From assembly GCA_945878775.1 (NCBI GenBank), contig CAMCUQ010000005.1, positions 1 through 45,751 of the forward strand: a DNA stretch of 45,751 nt, in the 5' to 3' direction. The notes beneath the pieces were generated by a model. It was not told the DNA's origin, did not search any database, and saw only the letters and a program-made list of their open reading frames with translations. This document shows positions 34,857 to 43,742 of the stretch, piece after piece. The number at the start of each line of letters is the position of its first letter. The stretch's first letter is position 1. Both the position numbers and the translations under genes were made by a program. The stretch is from Chthonomonas calidirosea (GTDB taxonomy: Bacteria > Armatimonadota > Chthonomonadetes > Chthonomonadales > Chthonomonadaceae).

Positions 34857-36839
34857 ATGAAGACTTGCCATGATCTATCGACACTAAACTGGTCACTTTC
34901 GGGCTGGACGCCCCATCTTTGGCGACTGATGCAGACGCTAGAGATAGGCGCAGTCAGTTCCGCCGAATTTCAGGCGATTCCCGCCCCTGTCCCCGGCTCT
35001 GTCCAACGCGCCCTACAGGAAGCAGGACTCTTACCAGACTGGAATCTAGCAGAGGTTTCGCGAGAGTGTGAGTGGGTAGAGAATCGGCATTGGAGTTATG
35101 AGACTCTCCTGCCAGACACCCTGTTCTCGGCAGGAAAGCGGTTTCGGCTCCACTGCGAAGGGTTGGACTATAACGGTTGGGTCTTTTTAAATGGAGTGGA
35201 GATCGGTGCTTTTTGTGGAACCCACGTTCCCCACACCTTCGATCTCACTCCTCACCTCAAAGAGACGAATAACCTCCTGCGTATCATCTTCGATCTGCCT
35301 CCGCGTTGGCTTGGGCAGTTTGGCTTCACCTCACAGGTTCGGGAGTGGAAGACGCGCTTCAATTATGCATGGGACTGGATACCCCGTTTCGTACAACTAG
35401 GCATTTGGGACGCCCTTCGGATTGAAGTAACTGAAGGCAGTGAGCTCGAGGAAGTGCGTTGCACCACAGATGCCGATATCAGCTCTGGAACCGGAGTTCT
35501 GCGAGTAGCAGGACGCGCAGTCTCTTCTAGCACAGATCGGCTTCAGCTGACTCTTTCAAAGGGAGAGAGGCAAATTCGCGAAGAGACCCTCCCGGCAGAG
35601 ACGTTTCAAACCCTCGGTTTCGCATGGCAGAGTCTCCCCATCGCGCTTTGGTATCCTAATGGAGAGGGAGAACAACCCCTCTACACCCTCACACTCACGC
35701 TTTTGAACTCGGCAGGAGAGGTGCAGGATAGTGAGACCCGCCGGGTTGGATTTCGGCATATCGTGTGGGAGTCTTGTGAAGGGGCTCCAGAAAACGCCGA
35801 TCCTTGGATTTGTGTCGTCAACGGAAAGCGCGTCTTTTTGCAGGGGGTCAACTGCCCTCCCATGCTCCCAAACTATGCAGATACGCTCCCAGACGCCTAT
35901 CAAAAACGGCTTGCGCTCTATCGTGATCTCGGTGTGAACACCCTGCGTGTAAACGGTTGTGGGTTTCTGGAAAAAGAGGTGTTCTACGACTATTGCGATG
36001 AAATGGGACTGATGATCTGGCAGGACGTTCCCCTATCCTCGTCTGGTATCGATAACGTTCCCCCCGATGATCCCCTTTCCATTGCGGGCGTGAGCGCGAT
36101 CCTTCGCTCCTTTATATTGCGTCGCCAACATCATGCCGCGCTTCTTCTCTGGTGTGGAGGCAATGAACTCCATTCCCGCTCTCCCGAAGGTTACGGCGTT
36201 CCCATGACGACAGCACATCCCCTCATTGGACGCCTCGCCGAAACAGTGAAAGAGTACGACCCCACCCGCAGATTTCTGCCCACAACGGCGACGGGTCCCC
36301 GCTTCTATGCCGACGCAAAAGACTTTGGCAAGGGACTACATTGGAACACACATGGACCTTGGAAATTGTGGGGGAGTATGGAGGCTTGGCAAGAGTATTG
36401 GCACGCAGACGATGCCCTATTCCGCGCGGAAACAGGTGCGCCGGGAGCTTGCAACGCCGATATTATTCGCCAATATGCTGGAGAGTATGATCCCATGCCC
36501 ATCACGGACACAAGTCCAGTATGGCGTCGCCCACTCACATGGTGGGTTGAGGTTGGGGCTTTCAAAGAAGAGTTTGGGAGAGAGCCAAATACCCTCGAAG
36601 AGTATGTGGAGTGGAGTCAAGCCCGTCAGGCAGAGGCGTTGCGTATCGCTGTGCAAGCCTGCAAAGACCGCTTTCCGCGCTGTGGTGGGATACTCCTGTG
36701 GTGTGGGCACGATTGCTATCCCTGTTCTGCAAACACCAGTATCATCGATTTTCATAATAACCCCAAACCTGCGGCGTTGGCACTTCAGACGGTATGGAAA
36801 AGCCCTGCGGGACAAGGAGAAGCACATCATGGGGAGTAG
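34857..36839 (+). CDS. Glycoside hydrolase family 2, beta-mannosidase-like
   Basis: The enzyme should release beta-linked mannose or a related sugar from glycan ends. The 660 residues show an N-terminal sugar-binding jelly roll (FRLHCEGLDYNGWVFLNGVEIG), an Ig-like middle domain, and a TIM barrel with RVNGCGF, the acid/base Glu437 in WCGGNELH and the probable nucleophile Glu525 in RAETGAPG. Typical beta-mannosidases have 800-900 residues, so the C-terminal domains appear to be missing. No signal peptide is seen, so it acts on imported oligosaccharides. ATG 34857 has AAGGAA upstream. The 3' end overlaps the PhyH gene by 11 bases. Confidence 0.86.
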   Translation: MKTCHDLSTLNWSLSGWTPHLWRLMQTLEIGAVSSAEFQAIPAPVPGSVQRALQEAGLLPDWNLAEVSRECEWVENRHWSYETLLPDTLFSAGKRFRLHCEGLDYNGWVFLNGVEIGAFCGTHVPHTFDLTPHLKETNNLLRIIFDLPPRWLGQFGFTSQVREWKTRFNYAWDWIPRFVQLGIWDALRIEVTEGSELEEVRCTTDADISSGTGVLRVAGRAVSSSTDRLQLTLSKGERQIREETLPAETFQTLGFAWQSLPIALWYPNGEGEQPLYTLTLTLLNSAGEVQDSETRRVGFRHIVWESCEGAPENADPWICVVNGKRVFLQGVNCPPMLPNYADTLPDAYQKRLALYRDLGVNTLRVNGCGFLEKEVFYDYCDEMGLMIWQDVPLSSSGIDNVPPDDPLSIAGVSAILRSFILRRQHHAALLLWCGGNELHSRSPEGYGVPMTTAHPLIGRLAETVKEYDPTRRFLPTTATGPRFYADAKDFGKGLHWNTHGPWKLWGSMEAWQEYWHADDALFRAETGAPGACNADIIRQYAGEYDPMPITDTSPVWRRPLTWWVEVGAFKEEFGREPNTLEEYVEWSQARQAEALRIAVQACKDRFPRCGGILLWCGHDCYPCSANTSIIDFHNNPKPAALALQTVWKSPAGQGEAHHGE

Positions 36840-37614
36840 ATTAAGTAAGGCACAGGTCGCCTCCTATCAAGAGGATGGCTACCTTATCATCAAGGAGCCT
36901 GTATTGCCACTTCCTCTCTTCGAGAAGCTAAAAGCACTCTCTACCGAGAAGTTTGCCGAGTGGGCAGAGAAGCGTGACGGGGTTGCGCCCTCACTCATTG
37001 ACTGCCCACATTGGAGCGATACCCGCCTCTTCGAGTATCTTCTTGCAGACGAAATACTCGATATTGTGGAGTCACTCATTGGACCCGACATCGCCATATT
37101 CGCCTGTCACTTTTTGCAGAAGCCGCCACAGGTTGGCAAGCGGGTTCCGTGGCATGAGGACTCCGCCTACTGGAAGGGGCGAATGGAGCCGATTGAAGTC
37201 GCCTCAATTACGATTTCGTTGGAACCCTCCACCAAAGAGAACGGCTGTCTCTGCGTCTTGCCCGGTACACACCGCCACGGCTATTCCGACTATCTGCCCG
37301 TCTCCGATCCCTCCGCGCAGGTCTTCCCTATCGAAGTTCGCCCAGAGCAAATGGATGAATCGCGCGCGGTCTCCATTGAGCTGGAGCCAAACCAAGCCTC
37401 GTTTCATGAGGGGCGAATTATACACGGTTCCGAGCCGAATCTGGGGACATTAGGGCGTAGCGCATTCACCATCCGCTACTTTCCCACCACCGTGAAGTTC
37501 ATCTCAGAGAAAAACCCGAATTTCCAAATCTATTTGGCGCGAGGGGTAAATAAAGCAGGGAACCCCTATAGCGATCCAACAAAGACCTACCCCCCTGCGG
37601 GCGTGATTGCATAG
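36829..37614 (+). CDS. Phytanoyl-CoA dioxygenase (PhyH) family Fe(II)/2-oxoglutarate oxygenase
   Basis: Family enzymes hydroxylate substrates using Fe(II), O2 and 2-oxoglutarate. This 261-residue protein has the iron triad His109-x-Asp111 (WHEDSAYW) and His199 (IIHGSEPN), and GTHRHGYS between them. The substrate is unknown. The ORF track starts at 36307, but the first 174 residues of that ORF are the GH2 gene read in another frame. The real start is ATG 36829 with AGGAGA 8 bases upstream, inside the end of the GH2 gene, so the two are translationally coupled. That coupling suggests action on a sugar or glycoside. Confidence 0.88.
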   Translation: MGSRLSKAQVASYQEDGYLIIKEPVLPLPLFEKLKALSTEKFAEWAEKRDGVAPSLIDCPHWSDTRLFEYLLADEILDIVESLIGPDIAIFACHFLQKPPQVGKRVPWHEDSAYWKGRMEPIEVASITISLEPSTKENGCLCVLPGTHRHGYSDYLPVSDPSAQVFPIEVRPEQMDESRAVSIELEPNQASFHEGRIIHGSEPNLGTLGRSAFTIRYFPTTVKFISEKNPNFQIYLARGVNKAGNPYSDPTKTYPPAGVIA

Positions 37615-37700
37615 ATACCGTGTGGTATTGAGGGGGGCGCATGATGACGCAAACCAGACAGGCATACCCTCTCTTTGAAAAATGCTTGACCTATCTTTCT

Positions 37701-37710
37701 GAACCGGTTT
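37701..37710 (+). promoter_or_regulatory. Possible operator with an AACCGGTT core upstream of the GH38 gene
   Basis: The 8-bp palindrome AACCGGTT (37702-37709) lies just before the GH38 ribosome binding site, and GAACCGGTTT resembles GAACTGGTAT in the promoter of the hybrid regulator gene (40398-40407). CG-centred palindromes are common LacI-type operators. A TTGACC at 37686 might be part of a promoter, but no -10 is clear. Confidence 0.3.
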
Positions 37711-37724
37711 GAGGAGAGAATACG

Positions 37725-40265
37725 ATGTCGAAACTCACTGTTCACTACATTTCCCATACACACTACGACGCAGAAGTCTTCCTAACGCGAGACGAGACGT
37801 TTGAGATCGGTTATTCGGTGCTGTTTGGTGCTCTCGCGGCGATGCGAACCGACCCGAAATTCAAGTTTGCACTGGATCAGACCTGCTATATTGAACCGTT
37901 CCTGCGAACCTACCCCGAGGAGCGTCCCTTCTTTGAGCAGATGATCGCTGAGGGACGACTGGAGATCACCTGCGGAATGCACGCCATGCCGGATGTGAAT
38001 ATCCCCTCTGGAGAGTCCTTCATTCGGCAGGTCATTGCGGGTAAAGCGTGGTGCGAAAAGGAGTTGGGAGTCGATGTGCGTAGTGGTTGGCTTCTCGACA
38101 CCTTTGGGCAACACCCTCAGATTCCGCAACTGATGGCAAAGTGTGGCTTCGACTACAACGTCTTTCAGCGTCTCGGCTCCTATGATGGACATACCGAATA
38201 CTGGTGGAAAGGGCTAGACGGAACTCAGCTCTTTTGCCACTGGATGCGCTCCACCTACTGCGTCCTGTACTATGCGCCGGGCAACCTTCACGAGTTCAAA
38301 AAATTCGTCGATACGCGTCTCACCGAGCTAAAGAAGCACGCCCTCACCCCCCACCTCCTTGCCATTAGTGGCGCAGACTTGAGCCACATTCAACCGAATA
38401 TTACACAACTCTTTGAAGAGTACAATCGCACCTATGACGACGTAGAGCTTATTGTCTCGACCCCCAAAGAGTATTTTGACCTCGTAAAGACGCTTGCCGA
38501 CTTTCCCGTTTGGGAAGGCGACCTCAATCCCGTTTTTCAGGGCTGTTATAGCGCACGGATCGCCGTGAAGCAGTGGAACAGACGCGTGGAGACAGAACTC
38601 GTCATTGCAGAGATGGCAGACGCTTTTGCCGTAACCCTCGGAAACGCCTCTCAAGCAAACCAACTCGCGCAGACGTGGGAGCCTGTCCTCTTTAATCAGT
38701 TCCATGATATAATCTGTGGTTCCCATGTGGACAAAGTCTATGTCAATACCATAGATAGATACAAAGCCTCCCATGTTCGAGCAAGCGTGTGCCTTGAGAG
38801 TTCTCTCGATGACATTCTGAAGGATATTGACACTTCTGGTGATGGAACCCCCATAGTGGTCTTCAACACCCTCAGTTGGGACAGAAACGACGTGGTAGAG
38901 TGCCGTGTGGGCTTCTCGGAGAAAGATGTTTTTGAGGTTGAAGTTCGTGATTCGTGTGGTAATCTAGTGCTGAATGACCTCTTGGCGTGTGAGCGATACG
39001 AGACGGGAGGCATCAAGCGTGCCACCGTGCTATTTATAGCCAAAGGGGTTCCCTCCGTGGGATATGAGGTGTACCGAGTCCTACGCGCCACAGGCTCCTC
39101 TGCTCCATCGACATTGAAAAGCAATCAGCCCCAAGTCTGGATGGCAGACATCCATACCGACATTATCGAGAACGAGTACTTCAAGATCGAGATCGACGCC
39201 TGGAACGGTGCTATCAAGAGCCTTGTCAACAAATCCACCGATTGGGAGATCATACCCACAGATAAGCCCTATGGAAACACGTTTGTCAAGGAACTCGATA
39301 ATGGCAACTTCTGGGAGTACAACGGACACTGTAAAGGCGACGCGCTCTTCCCCATGAATCGGGATCATCCACTGCCCACAGAGGGCGACGCCCGTGCTTC
39401 CTTCTCACACCACTACGGAGGAGATGGACGCCTCACCAATGGACAGGCGCATACAGACTACAACGTCAATTTTGCCTATGGAAAGGGGTTCTTCGCGACC
39501 CGAATTCGGCTCTATTCCGGCTTAAACAGGATCGATATTCACACCAAATTGATCAACGAGGATGAGCGGGTACGGTATCGCATGGCACTGCCCACTACCC
39601 TGCAAGGGGGCAAGATTACCCAAGAGATTCCCTTCGGAGCCATTGAACGCCCAAAAGGAGAGTTTCCTGCCCAAAACTGGATGGACTATAGCGACGACAA
39701 ACAAGGAATCGCTGTCCTCAATCGGGGACTACCAGGCAACAATGTGGATGGGGATGTCCTACTGCTCTCCGTGCTCAAGTGTACTGCATTGAAAGAGGGC
39801 TATGGAGAGGGCGTCGGAGGCTTTAATCGTGGAACCAAAACTACAGATGGTTATGAGCTAGGGGTACAACACGAGTTCGACTACGCCTACGTGCCTCATG
39901 CGGGTGACTGGAAAGAGGCGCAGATCGTGCGGAGGGGCATGGAGTTCAATCAGCCTCTGCTGGCACGCAAAACCACACACCACACAGGCAAACTCCCTCA
40001 ACGTCAATCTCTGTATAATCTTTCAGTAGATCATGTCGCGCTGACTGCCGTCCGAAGCACGCCACAGGGTACAGTCATTCGGCTCTATGAGACACAAGGC
40101 AAGCCCTGCTCCGCCGTGACGCTTCGATCCGCATTTCCATTTGTTTCGGCAGAAGAGACGAATCTGATAGAAGCGGAAGGCGTTGCAGTCGCTTCCCAAG
40201 GTGATTCTCTCACCTTTTCAATCGACGCTTTTGAGATAAAAACCTTTCTGCTAAGAGACTCGTAG
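37725..40265 (+). CDS. Glycoside hydrolase family 38 alpha-mannosidase
   Basis: GH38 enzymes are zinc-dependent retaining alpha-mannosidases. The 846 residues have the N-terminal metal motif HTHYD (His13, Asp15; the family has HxHxD), the nucleophile Asp125 in LLDTFGQHPQIPQLM, a metal His in FNQFHDIICGSH, and the large C-terminal beta region (LYSGLNRIDIHTKLINEDER). The length is usual for bacterial members, and no signal peptide is seen, so action in the cytoplasm is likely. ATG 37725 follows GAGGAG. With the GH2 enzyme it points to breakdown of mannose-containing glycans. Confidence 0.93.
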   Translation: MSKLTVHYISHTHYDAEVFLTRDETFEIGYSVLFGALAAMRTDPKFKFALDQTCYIEPFLRTYPEERPFFEQMIAEGRLEITCGMHAMPDVNIPSGESFIRQVIAGKAWCEKELGVDVRSGWLLDTFGQHPQIPQLMAKCGFDYNVFQRLGSYDGHTEYWWKGLDGTQLFCHWMRSTYCVLYYAPGNLHEFKKFVDTRLTELKKHALTPHLLAISGADLSHIQPNITQLFEEYNRTYDDVELIVSTPKEYFDLVKTLADFPVWEGDLNPVFQGCYSARIAVKQWNRRVETELVIAEMADAFAVTLGNASQANQLAQTWEPVLFNQFHDIICGSHVDKVYVNTIDRYKASHVRASVCLESSLDDILKDIDTSGDGTPIVVFNTLSWDRNDVVECRVGFSEKDVFEVEVRDSCGNLVLNDLLACERYETGGIKRATVLFIAKGVPSVGYEVYRVLRATGSSAPSTLKSNQPQVWMADIHTDIIENEYFKIEIDAWNGAIKSLVNKSTDWEIIPTDKPYGNTFVKELDNGNFWEYNGHCKGDALFPMNRDHPLPTEGDARASFSHHYGGDGRLTNGQAHTDYNVNFAYGKGFFATRIRLYSGLNRIDIHTKLINEDERVRYRMALPTTLQGGKITQEIPFGAIERPKGEFPAQNWMDYSDDKQGIAVLNRGLPGNNVDGDVLLLSVLKCTALKEGYGEGVGGFNRGTKTTDGYELGVQHEFDYAYVPHAGDWKEAQIVRRGMEFNQPLLARKTTHHTGKLPQRQSLYNLSVDHVALTAVRSTPQGTVIRLYETQGKPCSAVTLRSAFPFVSAEETNLIEAEGVAVASQGDSLTFSIDAFEIKTFLLRDS

Positions 40266-40382
40266 CCTCTAAACTGCATGGTGAAGCAATCTCTAAAGGA
40301 GGAGTCGCAAAACCCAAAACATCTTTCGCGAAAAATATCTACGTGAAAGGTGTTCCTGGATCAAAAATCGAAGATAAGCCCC

Positions 40383-40410
40383 TTGACAATTGGTACGGAA
40401 CTGGTATACA
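40383..40410 (+). promoter_or_regulatory. Promoter and possible auto-operator of the GntR/LacI-type regulator
   Basis: TTGACA (40383-40388) and TATACA (40405-40410) with a 16-base spacer form a good promoter about 33 bases before the start codon. The spacer holds two direct copies of TGGTA (40391-40395 and 40402-40406), 11 bases apart, which places them on one face of the helix. A regulator bound there would block RNA polymerase, so autoregulation is plausible. Confidence 0.65.
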
Positions 40411-40442
40411 CTGCACATATAAAGAGAATTTAAGGATAGTTC

Positions 40443-41603
40443 ATGCCAAGCCGTTCGGAAGCACCTAGAATACGCACGCTTATGTATGTGCAGATAGCAC
40501 ATCATATTCGTGAACGCATCTTAGACGGCAAATATCCTGCAAACTCTCTCCTTCCCTCTGAGCGCGAATTGGCACAGGAGTGGAAGGCAAGTCGCCAGAC
40601 TATTCGCCTCGCCCTAGAGCAGTTACGCCAAGAGCAAATGGTCAGCTCAGAACAGGGACGAGGAAACCGTGTACTTTCCCAAGAGCTAATCTTCGATAGT
40701 GCCACGGAGGACGACTCCTCTTCTAAGTTGGCAGCTTTGGTGATCTATGATGTGACTCATGGGGGCGCAATGGCGATCTGCCAAGCGGCAGCGGCAGCGA
40801 TGCAGGTTGAAGGCTATCACCTGATCGTTGCAGAGACAGCTCCACAGTCGAACCGACGGGCAGAAGACGAAGCGCAACAGATTCGCTCTCTCATTGATAA
40901 AGGAATTCGCGGGCTAATCATCTACGCAGAGCCAACAGATAGAAACCGTGCCCTGCTCGAAGAGGCTCTAGACAAAGGGATTCAAGTGGTACAGATCGAC
41001 CGCTACCTCACGGGGCTACCCTGCGATCATGTGGGAGTGGAGAACGCGCTAGCCTCTGCGGAGATCACAGAACACCTTTTGACGTTGGGACATCGCATAA
41101 TCGGATTTATCTCGTTTACGCAGTCTGCATCTACCTGCCACGAGCGTTTCCAGGGCTACTGCTCTGCCCTAACACGAAATGCCATACCAGTCACGGAAGA
41201 CATCATCGGTTATTACGATACCAATGGCGAAAAGTTGGAAGAGATACGCTCCATTATTCAACAATGGCAAGCACTCACGGAACCACCCACCGCCATTTTT
41301 GCCGTAAATGATGAACTCGCATTCGATATGCTACAGGTTTTGGCTACTCTTCAGATTTCTGTGCCGAGCCAGATCGCAGTTGTGGGCTTTGACAATCTTC
41401 CTGCGGCTAGTCTCGTATCCCCTCCCGTCACGACGGTAGCACAACCGTTTCAGGATCTGGGGTACACCGCAGCCCAGTTGCTCTTGAGCCGAATGCAACG
41501 CAAATTTGGAGGACATCCTCGGCGCGTTCTGCTCCCTACTCAACTTGTTGTACGGCAGTCTTGTGGCACGCTTCTCGTACAACCCCAACCCATTTTGGTT
41601 TGA
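40443..41603 (+). CDS. GntR-type DNA-binding / LacI-type sugar-binding hybrid transcriptional regulator
   Basis: Residues about 10-80 form a GntR winged helix (LLPSERELAQEWKASRQTIR, then LALEQLRQEQMVSSEQGRG). Residues about 95-380 form a periplasmic-binding-protein-like ligand domain of the LacI type (AALVIYDVTHGG, RGLIIYAEPTDRN, VQIDRYLTGLPCDHVGVEN, AVVGFDNLPAASLVSPPVTTVAQPF). This is the layout of AraR-like regulators. It probably senses a sugar from the mannosidase reactions and controls the upstream GH38 gene and itself; the target link is inference. ATG 40443 is preceded by AAGGATAG. Confidence 0.92.
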   Translation: MPSRSEAPRIRTLMYVQIAHHIRERILDGKYPANSLLPSERELAQEWKASRQTIRLALEQLRQEQMVSSEQGRGNRVLSQELIFDSATEDDSSSKLAALVIYDVTHGGAMAICQAAAAAMQVEGYHLIVAETAPQSNRRAEDEAQQIRSLIDKGIRGLIIYAEPTDRNRALLEEALDKGIQVVQIDRYLTGLPCDHVGVENALASAEITEHLLTLGHRIIGFISFTQSASTCHERFQGYCSALTRNAIPVTEDIIGYYDTNGEKLEEIRSIIQQWQALTEPPTAIFAVNDELAFDMLQVLATLQISVPSQIAVVGFDNLPAASLVSPPVTTVAQPFQDLGYTAAQLLLSRMQRKFGGHPRRVLLPTQLVVRQSCGTLLVQPQPILV

Positions 41604-41771
41604 CCTCCCTGCTCTTTAGAGGTCACCAACGAAGATGTACCTGTAACAAGTCGCATAGAGATCGCTTGAAGTGCCGTATGCCTCTTTTCCATTGTTTTAC
41701 TTCGGCACAGCAGAGTATCTCGCGTCCAGTTATGTGGTAACAAGAACCTATCGATGAGGAGGTGAAGACCG

Positions 41772-42020
41772 ATGAAGAAAGAGCTCAGTCCTGCTGTGAC
41801 TTGGACTATCATCATTGTATTGGTTGTCGCCGTGCTAGGTGTAGGCTTCACAATGTTCAGACCCAAAGCTGTCGATTACGACAAAAAAGGGAGTGACGAT
41901 TTAATGAAAAAAGTGGGGTCAGGCGGCAAATTGTACGATCCGCCCGGTAGGGTAGACGGTAGTGGGAAGTTCGTTCCACCAGGTATGGGTGGTACTAACA
42001 ACCCGATGACCGGCAGATAG
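41772..42020 (+). CDS. Small single-pass membrane protein (82 residues)
   Basis: The protein has one TM segment (about residues 9-30, WTIIIVLVVAVLGVGFTMF) and a Gly/Pro-rich tail with KLYDPPGRVDGSGKFVPPGMGG. The tail would be outside the cytoplasm. Ribosome binding is strong (AGGAGGTGA). It lies just ahead of the prepilin-like gene and may serve the same surface system, but no function is known to me. Confidence 0.75.
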   Translation: MKKELSPAVTWTIIIVLVVAVLGVGFTMFRPKAVDYDKKGSDDLMKKVGSGGKLYDPPGRVDGSGKFVPPGMGGTNNPMTGR

Positions 42021-42039
42021 TTTGCTTTTCAAACTATCT
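42015..42039 (+). terminator. Hairpin over the stop codon of the small membrane protein gene
   Basis: AGATAGTTTG (42015-42024) and CAAACTATCT (42030-42039) form a perfect 10-bp stem with a 5-base loop. The stem contains the TAG stop and is AT-rich with no T-run, so its role as a terminator is uncertain. Confidence 0.35.
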
Positions 42040-42162
42040 CTACATCTCTCTTAGTTGGCACTTAGCTCCTCTCCACACTCAATGACGAAGCGAAACGCAT
42101 CGTAGTTTAGCAAGAGAGCCTAGGCGTCAATCCTATTGCCTCAATATAAAGGTGACAGAACG

Positions 42163-42975
42163 ATGAGAAGTTCTCGCAAAGCATTTACTCTAATCGAACT
42201 ACTCGTAGTCATCGCGATCATCGCTATTCTTGCCGCGATTCTCTTCCCTGTCTTCGCACAGGCACGTGAGCGTGCGCGTTCTTCCAGTTGCGTAAGCAAC
42301 CTAAAGCAGATCGCCCTTGCTCTCAAGATGTATCAGCAGGATTACGATGAGAAGATGATTACACCCGGTGGTCTTCCTCGAACAACCGCCGATGGCTCCA
42401 CTTGTGACGATGGTCAACGGCGTCCTGACGGCGCAGAGATCGTCCGTATGATGGGCGGCGGAACCGAATATATGTTGCGCCCCTACATCAAGAACAGCCA
42501 GATCTTCAAATGCCCAAGTGACACGGGCGAAAACCTCTGGGGACGAAGTAGCACAGGGTGGCCCTGGTCAAACTGTGAATGGTTCAAGACTCCCTCCTCC
42601 TACCATTTCCGCCACGTAATGGAGATGGGTGACAACGGCTGGGGCCCTGCCCACAACGACCAAATCTGGGTCGGCAACTCCGAAGCAGGTATGGGACGTC
42701 CTTCTAGCCTCATCGTTTTTTATGAGGCATCTGCGTTTCACCAAGAGAAACTTCCTCTCTTTGGCGGCGTCCATCCTGAGGGTGACGGTAGCGCGGCAAT
42801 TCGTGCCAATCCTCGCCGTACCTTCAACGCATCCTTCGCTGACGGTCACGTCAAAATATATCGCCTGAACCACAAAGACCCCGCATGGAACACCAACCAT
42901 GACATGAACTGGGTTCTTTACGGTACAGCCGATGGTGGCGGTGTTGCTGGAGGCTCCGACTTCAAGGGCGAATAA
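42163..42975 (+). CDS. Prepilin-type N-terminal cleavage/methylation protein (H-X9-DG, DUF1559-like)
   Basis: The protein of 270 residues begins with a class III signal: a short basic leader, then [17 protein letters not shown], with the conserved Glu five residues after the Phe at the cleavage site. It is cut by a prepilin peptidase and placed in the membrane or a pseudopilus. [13 protein letters not shown] and [21 protein letters not shown] follow, and the C-terminus has SFADGHVK, the DG motif of the family. This form is very common in Armatimonadota. I start at ATG 42163 (AAGGTGA 7 bases upstream), not at the track start 42136. Confidence 0.93.
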   Translation: MRSSRKAFTLIELLVVIAIIAILAAILFPVFAQARERARSSSCVSNLKQIALALKMYQQDYDEKMITPGGLPRTTADGSTCDDGQRRPDGAEIVRMMGGGTEYMLRPYIKNSQIFKCPSDTGENLWGRSSTGWPWSNCEWFKTPSSYHFRHVMEMGDNGWGPAHNDQIWVGNSEAGMGRPSSLIVFYEASAFHQEKLPLFGGVHPEGDGSAAIRANPRRTFNASFADGHVKIYRLNHKDPAWNTNHDMNWVLYGTADGGGVAGGSDFKGE

Positions 42976-42998
42976 CCCTTAAAGCCTGCATGGTTTGC

Positions 42999-43036
42999 AA
43001 TCAGGCTCCTTTTCCTCTAAGGAAGGGAGCCTGATT
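42999..43036 (+). terminator. Terminator after the prepilin-like gene
   Basis: AATCAGGCTCC (42999-43009) pairs with GGAGCCTGATT (43026-43036), and the stem can extend inward with TTCC/GGAA. It begins 23 bases after the stop codon. It covers the track start of the next ORF (42995), which supports a later start for that gene. Confidence 0.75.
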
Positions 43037-43102
43037 AGTGTTCATCTACTTCACATCGAATTTCACTCCGATACGCCAACACCATCAGAAGGACACCCGC
43101 GT

Positions 43103-43723
43103 ATGTCTAACACGACACCGAACCCATCCCAAGCTCCTCCTAAAAAGCGACGTAGTTATAAGGAATACATCATTGTACTGATCATTATTGGAGGCATTTT
43201 TGGTGCTGCCATGTACCAAGAGCAGATCACCAACTATGTTACGATGCAGCGCCTAGACGCAGAGGGACCTCCCCGGCAAATAAAGACATTCCTTACTGCA
43301 CTACAAAAAGGGGACCAAGCCACCGCAGATGCTCTGTTTGAGCCACAAACCAGCTATAAGCCTCTGATGGAAGGCGGTAAATGGAACGGCTACTTTATTA
43401 TTTCCCAAGCAGGAAAGATGGTCTTTACTTTGCCTGAAAGTGCTCCCAAAGGAGAGGTCGGTAATCTAAAGACCGAGTTTAACCTGAATGGGAAAGTCTC
43501 TGCCCTTGTCACAGCACCCGACGGTAGGGGCAAGATGGTTGACTTTCGCCTAGAATCATTTGATGGCATCTGGAAAATCACAGAAATGCGCGGAGGCAGA
43601 CCGGACAAGCCTGCAAGCAAGACGGTGAAAAAAATGACTCCACCGCCCGTTCCAGGTGGGGGACCCAAACGCCCCGCACCCGGCGGAGCACCAAAGACAG
43701 CACCTAAACCAGCACAGCCCTAG
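43103..43723 (+). CDS. Single-pass membrane protein with proline-rich tail, unknown function
   Basis: Starting at ATG 43103 (AAGGA 9 bases upstream), the 206 residues have a basic cytoplasmic end (PPKKRRSYKEY), one TM segment (about 22-40), an extracytoplasmic domain with FLTALQKGDQATADALFEP that resembles small NTF2-like/DUF4878-type folds, and a Pro/Lys/Gly-rich end. The track start at 42995 would begin inside a terminator. The next gene starts 19 bases downstream, so both share a transcript. Confidence 0.7.
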   Translation: MSNTTPNPSQAPPKKRRSYKEYIIVLIIIGGIFGAAMYQEQITNYVTMQRLDAEGPPRQIKTFLTALQKGDQATADALFEPQTSYKPLMEGGKWNGYFIISQAGKMVFTLPESAPKGEVGNLKTEFNLNGKVSALVTAPDGRGKMVDFRLESFDGIWKITEMRGGRPDKPASKTVKKMTPPPVPGGGPKRPAPGGAPKTAPKPAQP

Positions 43724-43742
43724 TGGGCGGAGGCAATTAAGA

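Noticed and set aside
36307-36828. N-terminal 174 residues of the ORF-track entry for PhyH
   Set aside because: This part is the GH2 coding sequence read in another frame. The PhyH family N-terminus and a ribosome binding site both point to ATG 36829.
40324-40333. 10-bp palindrome TTTCGCGAAA between the GH38 gene and the regulator gene
   Set aside because: It is perfect but short, about 60 bases from the promoter, and appears only once, so it is not strong enough to call an operator.
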